This document shows positions 4,443-7,309 of a stretch of DNA of 7,309 nt, piece after piece. The notes below the pieces were generated by a model. It was not told the DNA's origin. It searched no databases and saw only the letters and a list, made by a program, of their open reading frames with translations. Origin of the DNA: Candidatus Roizmanbacteria bacterium CG_4_9_14_0_8_um_filter_34_12. Lineage in GTDB: Bacteria > Patescibacteriota > Microgenomatia > UBA1406 > GWC2-37-13. The stretch's first letter is position 1. Every line of letters starts with the position of its first letter. A program made the translations under genes and the position numbers. The DNA lies in contig PFTH01000160.1 of assembly GCA_002789465.1 (NCBI GenBank), forward strand, positions 1 to 7,309, in the 5' to 3' direction.

Positions 4443-4882
4443 TCTTCCTCCTTTGGTTCAGTTGTCTTGACTTTATTTGTTTGCTCAAGTTCAAGACTAA
4501 AGTAATTTATAATTTCGTTTTTACCGACAAAACATTTCCCTTTGGCATAAAGAAAGGGTACACCAATATTGTCTGTTGACAAACCGCATTTTTGCGTAGC
4601 TATTGTCAAATTCTGGGCATTTTCTTGATTATCATAAACCTCTTTTCTAATTATTTTTATAATTTCATCAATTCTATTTTCTTTCATCCACTCCTCAGTT
4701 TCCTTGCAATGAGGACAGGTATTTCCATAAAAAAATACTATATCTGAGTATGTAAATGGAGTTTGGGTTATTTTGGTAACCTCGACATTTTTACTTTTGT
4801 TTTTACTTGCAATTACAATAAACAAAAGGATACTTATTATTGCTAAACTGAAAACAATCGTAATTATTTTTGTTTTATCCAT
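4427..4882 (-). CDS. Membrane-anchored thioredoxin/glutaredoxin-like protein (CPHC) with Cys-Cys tail
   Basis: This 151-residue protein has one N-terminal membrane helix (about 7-25) and a thioredoxin-fold domain outside the membrane. The strand 'YSDIVFFYGNTCPHC' (45-59) carries the CPHC active site (Cys56, Cys59), as in DsbA-like and some glutaredoxin-like proteins. The cis-proline loop 'NIGVPFLYAKGKCFVG' (105-120) follows, with extra cysteines at 99 and 117. The C-terminal tail is acidic and ends 'EEECCTY', with adjacent cysteines at 148-149, unusual for this fold and possibly a metal or electron hand-off site. It begins one base after the ArsG/CcdA-like gene and overlaps the CPVC membrane-protein gene by 16 bases. 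It may be the external thiol partner of the CcdA-like protein, of the CPVC protein, or of both. Confidence 0.83.
   Translation of the reverse strand: MDKTKIITIVFSLAIISILLFIVIASKNKSKNVEVTKITQTPFTYSDIVFFYGNTCPHCKETEEWMKENRIDEIIKIIRKEVYDNQENAQNLTIATQKCGLSTDNIGVPFLYAKGKCFVGKNEIINYFSLELEQTNKVKTTEPKEEECCTY
4447..4454 (-). promoter_or_regulatory. Shine-Dalgarno inside the CPHC gene serving the CPVC membrane protein
   Basis: AAAGGAGG on the minus strand ends four bases before the ATG at 4442. It is formed by the codons for Pro-Lys-Glu-Glu near the end of the CPHC protein. It supports the overlapping start over any internal start. Confidence 0.7.
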
Positions 4883-4883
4883 A

Positions 4884-5612
4884 TTAAAAAAGGTGAATTA
4901 TATAACTAAGCAGATATTGTAAATAATAAATTCCAACAATAATAAATGTTGACGCAACAATAAAACGGGTAATTTTTTCAATTTTAGAAACCACTGTAAA
5001 TGCTTTGCTCATTTTTTTAATACTAAAGGCTATAAGAAATGAGAAAAAAATAACGGGAAGTCCTGTTCCCAAAGCAAAAAAAGGAGGTAATAACAAAGCC
5101 TCTTTTGATTTTAAAATTAAAGGAATAAGCAATCCAAAGAACAAAACACCGCTATAGGGACAAAACGCAAAAGCAAAAAGTATCCCCAAAAGAAGAGCGC
5201 CTGAATAACCCTTTGTAGAAATCCACTCTTTTAATTTTTCAACCCGAGCATTATTTGTTTTTACGTTAAGCTTTATTACATCAAACATGATAAGACCAAG
5301 AATGATAAGTATTGGTCCAAGAACTCTGTCTCCCCATCCCTGAAAAAGCCGGGAAACTTTAAACGTTGATAAACCAAAAAAAATAAAAGTTGCAAGAAGA
5401 GTGTAACTGATTCCCCGACCAAGCGTATAAAACAAACCGTTTAATATTGTGGTCTTAGATTTTTTAATATCTTTTGAAATATAAGCAATTGCGGTTATAT
5501 TAGTGGCCAGTGGACAAGGGCTAATTGATGTAAGTAGTCCAATTAAAAACGCTGAAAGAACGGGAATATTATAGTTTTCAATAGCGGTATATATCGTCTT
5601 AGTAAAATCCAT
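4884..5612 (-). CDS. ArsG-family / CcdA-DsbD-like transmembrane protein
   Basis: This 242-residue polytopic protein of the cytochrome c biogenesis (CcdA/DsbD beta-domain) superfamily has about six membrane helices. The two hallmark cysteines are in 'GLLTSISPCPLATNITA' (Cys33) and 'FAFAFCPYSGVLFFG' (Cys151), the pair that in CcdA passes electrons from cytoplasmic thioredoxin to external thiols. The 'SPCPLATNITAIAYI' opening is the form I associate with the ArsG subfamily, named as an efflux permease for aromatic aminoarsenicals. It is two bases downstream of an ArsF-family gene and one base before the anchored CPHC gene. Two roles therefore remain open: export of a reduced organoarsenical, or reduction of the CYSC and CPHC domains outside the membrane. 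Family membership is firm; the substrate is not shown by sequence. Confidence 0.85.
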   Translation of the reverse strand: MDFTKTIYTAIENYNIPVLSAFLIGLLTSISPCPLATNITAIAYISKDIKKSKTTILNGLFYTLGRGISYTLLATFIFFGLSTFKVSRLFQGWGDRVLGPILIILGLIMFDVIKLNVKTNNARVEKLKEWISTKGYSGALLLGILFAFAFCPYSGVLFFGLLIPLILKSKEALLLPPFFALGTGLPVIFFSFLIAFSIKKMSKAFTVVSKIEKITRFIVASTFIIVGIYYLQYLLSYIIHLF

Positions 5613-5614
5613 TG

Positions 5615-6106
5615 TTATAATAGTGACCTTAACTGTGCTTCGAGATAACTAGTAAAAGTTGCCTCATCGGAAATATACTGCCATACTTTCATATTTTGGA
5701 CGATGTTATTTTTCCCATCCTTAATGGCGTTAATATAAAGTGAAGACCCGCTTGCTTGATATAAATTTACTATTTTTTCATTTTCAGGAAGTTCAACATT
5801 TACGGATTTAAATATTATTTTTCCGTTTGCAATCTCTGGTGCAAAATGTTCCGTAACTGTTTTTTCTGATAACTTTCCAAGAGTTGTACAAGAATAACAT
5901 CGTTGTGTCGCATGAAAATTTACCACTTCAATCTTATCTGCTTTTTTTATATTTGGTATTTCTGCCTCTTGCGCAGCGTCGACTGTTTGCGTTGTTGAAT
6001 CTCCTTTAACAACAGAGTTTTTTTCTGGAAGATACACGTTTATGACAAGTCCAACAAGAATTATAAGCACAATCCCAAACAAAACATTTTTCACATTTAG
6101 TTTCAT
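5615..6106 (-). CDS. ArsF-family anchored thioredoxin-like protein (nitrophenyl compound nitroreductase subunit family)
   Basis: This 163-residue protein has an N-terminal membrane anchor (about 7-26), a polar linker and a thioredoxin-like domain. The domain opens with 'IEVVNFHATQRCYSC' (59-73), where Cys70 and Cys73 form the CxxC pair. 'GKIIFKSVNVELPENEKIV' follows, and a late strand/helix ends at the C-terminus. The 'FHATxRCxxC' opening is the signature I associate with the ArsF family, named from the ArsEFG system reported to act on nitrophenylarsenicals. I chose the ATG at 6106. A TTG five codons upstream (6119-6121) is in frame but has no better support. It lies between the permease and the ArsG/CcdA-like gene. 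Because an anchored CxxC domain beside a CcdA-type protein also fits a simple thiol relay, the nitroreductase role should be taken only as a family label. Confidence 0.82.
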   Translation of the reverse strand: MKLNVKNVLFGIVLIILVGLVINVYLPEKNSVVKGDSTTQTVDAAQEAEIPNIKKADKIEVVNFHATQRCYSCTTLGKLSEKTVTEHFAPEIANGKIIFKSVNVELPENEKIVNLYQASGSSLYINAIKDGKNNIVQNMKVWQYISDEATFTSYLEAQLRSLL

Positions 6107-6123
6107 ATTTAAAATTTTCAAAT

Positions 6124-7104
6124 TTATAAAATAATATTAAATAAATATCCCATTATCATAATTCCAATTAAAGTAATTCCAAAAAAAGCTGCTAGTAGTT
6201 GCCGTTTCATTACTTTTTTTAATATCATTGACTCAGGAATTGAAACTGTGACAATGGCAGTCATAAAAGCAAGAGCTGTCCCAAGCGGAACTCCTTTTTG
6301 CACGAGTGCTTCCATAACCGGAATAACGCTAACCGAATTTGCATACAATGGTGCACCAAGAAGTGTTGCGAGTGGAATTGTCCACCAAGTTTTCATGGAA
6401 AGATATTTTTCAACCAGTCTGGCTGGAACAAATCCGTGAATTAAAGCACCTATACTTACCCCCAATACTACATACGGAAAAATGGTTTTAGTGATATTCA
6501 TCCCATCATCCCAAAAATATTTCAAAAGTTCTTTAAGAGGAACTGTAACTCCACCATGCTCTTGTTCGACTTGTTTACGTGACTTAAATTTCAAAAGTTC
6601 CGGCTTTACATATTTTTCCAACTCTAATTTTTGAATGATAAATCCTCCAACCATGGCAATCAATATTCCCACGACGTTATAAATAATGGTCACTTTCATT
6701 CCAAACATGGCTGGAAAAAGATATAGAGATGACTCATTAACTAAGGGAGAAGCAATTAAAAAAGCAAAGGTAACTCCAAGCGGAATTCCTGCTCCAACAA
6801 AACCAATAAAAAGAGGAATTGATGAGCAAGAACAAAAAGGAGTAACAACTCCAAGCAGTGCAGCAAACAAATAATCAAGCCCAAACCATCTTCGCTTGAG
6901 AAGTAGATCCCGAACTTTCTCCATGGGAAAGTAATAACGGGTAAAAGCCATGAAGTAATTGATGACGATAAGAAGCAATCCGATTTTTATCGTGTCATAG
7001 ATAAAAAAATTAATCGCATCACCCCAATAAGAATGCGGGATTATACGAAACCATTGATAAGTAACTAAATCAGCAAACAGTTGAATAGGTTTAAAAATAT
7101 CCAT
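6124..7104 (-). CDS. ArsP/DUF318-type permease (PF03773 superfamily)
   Basis: This 326-residue integral membrane protein of the permease family includes YraQ and the methylarsenite exporter ArsP. Two repeated halves each carry a glycine/proline-rich re-entrant-like segment. The first is 'GVVTPFCSCSSIPLFIGFVG' (85-104), with Cys91 and Cys93, followed by 'GVTFAFLIASPLVNESSLYL' (109-128). The second is 'LATLLGAPLYANSVSVIPVM' with 'GVPLGTALAFMTAIVTVSIP', which mirrors the first. A charged cytoplasmic loop (about 163-190) joins the halves. The CSCSS motif is characteristic of the family and could bind a thiophilic metalloid. A thioredoxin-like gene ends three bases upstream and an ArsF-family gene follows, an arrangement common for this permease. 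Export of trivalent organoarsenicals is the leading hypothesis; family members with no proven substrate are also known. AAGGGA just before the start is a weak Shine-Dalgarno. Confidence 0.9.
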   Translation of the reverse strand: MDIFKPIQLFADLVTYQWFRIIPHSYWGDAINFFIYDTIKIGLLLIVINYFMAFTRYYFPMEKVRDLLLKRRWFGLDYLFAALLGVVTPFCSCSSIPLFIGFVGAGIPLGVTFAFLIASPLVNESSLYLFPAMFGMKVTIIYNVVGILIAMVGGFIIQKLELEKYVKPELLKFKSRKQVEQEHGGVTVPLKELLKYFWDDGMNITKTIFPYVVLGVSIGALIHGFVPARLVEKYLSMKTWWTIPLATLLGAPLYANSVSVIPVMEALVQKGVPLGTALAFMTAIVTVSIPESMILKKVMKRQLLAAFFGITLIGIMIMGYLFNIIL

Positions 7105-7107
7105 ATA

Positions 7108-7309
7108 TTATTTTCCCTTGATTAAACTTTTTATCTTTTCAATGTCCGGAGTAAATCCTGTCAAAACAACTTTATCATCAACTACAAGAGCCGGACTACT
7201 CATCACACCCTTTTCAATTAATGCTTGCATTCCTTCAGATCCACTTAAATACTCTACTTTTTCCTTTAAACCCATTTCACTTACCGCTTTCTGAACAATC
7301 TCATATAAC
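7108..7309 (-). CDS. Small thioredoxin-like protein, thioredoxin_3 / redox-active disulfide protein 2 type (C-terminal 66 residues; cut by window edge)
   Basis: Only the C-terminal part is present, so its active-site cysteines, expected near the N-terminus, lie beyond the window. The visible part reads 'YEIVQKAVSEMGLKEKVEYL' (helix 1 and strand 2), then 'ALIEKGVMSSPALVVDDKVV' with the cis-proline loop SSPA, then 'LTGFTPDIEKIKSLI'. This matches the small thioredoxin_3-type proteins (about 75-80 residues) often found beside ArsP-like permeases. It ends three bases before the permease start and so belongs to the same transcript. It probably supplies electrons or hands a thiol-bound metalloid to the permease; this is inferred from context. 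Confidence 0.85.
   Translation of the reverse strand, partial: LYEIVQKAVSEMGLKEKVEYLSGSEGMQALIEKGVMSSPALVVDDKVVLTGFTPDIEKIKSLIKGK

Noticed and set aside
6248..6874. Two plus-strand open frames (6248-6439 and 6686-6874) opposite the permease gene
   Set aside because: Both are antisense to conserved permease motifs and show no family likeness.

Overview
This is an AT-rich bacterial window (about one third G+C by eye) with every supported gene on the minus strand, so it is best read from position 7309 down to 1. The protein styles point to an uncultivated Patescibacteria/CPR-type bacterium, probably near the Microgenomates. The clues are small proteins with uncleaved or simple N-terminal anchors, a signal peptide followed by CPVC in a small polytopic protein, a secreted protein with an 'EKNDYNAW ... 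LALEGK ... LGLG' pattern, and several genes without a Shine-Dalgarno sequence. This placement is an inference from memory of such proteins. UGA reads naturally as a stop (an ATGA overlap at 1150-1153), which argues against code 25.

Region A (7309 to 3370) is a tightly packed run of seven genes. In order they are the C-terminal end of a small thioredoxin-like protein, an ArsP/DUF318-type permease with a CSCSS motif, an ArsF-family anchored thioredoxin-like protein (CYSC), an ArsG/CcdA-like membrane protein, an anchored CPHC thioredoxin-like protein with a Cys-Cys tail, a four-helix membrane protein with an exported CPVC motif, and a soluble helical protein ending in Cys-Cys. The first four match gene sets annotated for (organo)arsenical handling. 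The last three are of unknown function and extend the thiol theme.

Region B (3339 to 1557) holds a small secreted Gly/Met-tailed protein, an ECF-type sigma factor, and a three-helix membrane protein with an external domain and Met-rich tail that could be its anti-sigma or sensor. The secreted-protein gene and the sigma gene are both preceded by the same two 8-base elements at the same 14-base spacing (2835-2864 and 3310-3339). This is a strong candidate for the promoter recognised by this sigma factor. Together they may form a self-contained envelope or metal stress circuit, and this is the best candidate here for an undescribed system.

Region C (1546 to 917) is a PadR-type repressor with four cysteines, translationally coupled to a CPYC glutaredoxin, behind its own promoter with a dyad between -35 and -10.

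Region D (823 to 1) is a Fur-family regulator followed by the start of a ZnuA-type zinc-binding protein, so the regulator is probably Zur. Its promoter has a perfect 9-5-9 inverted repeat lying across the -35/-10 spacer, a textbook position for autorepression.

No RNA genes, CRISPR arrays, insertion sequences or attachment sites were seen, and no gene-free stretch exceeds 300 bases. The longest gap (786-916) holds the Fur-gene promoter and operator and nothing else I can support.
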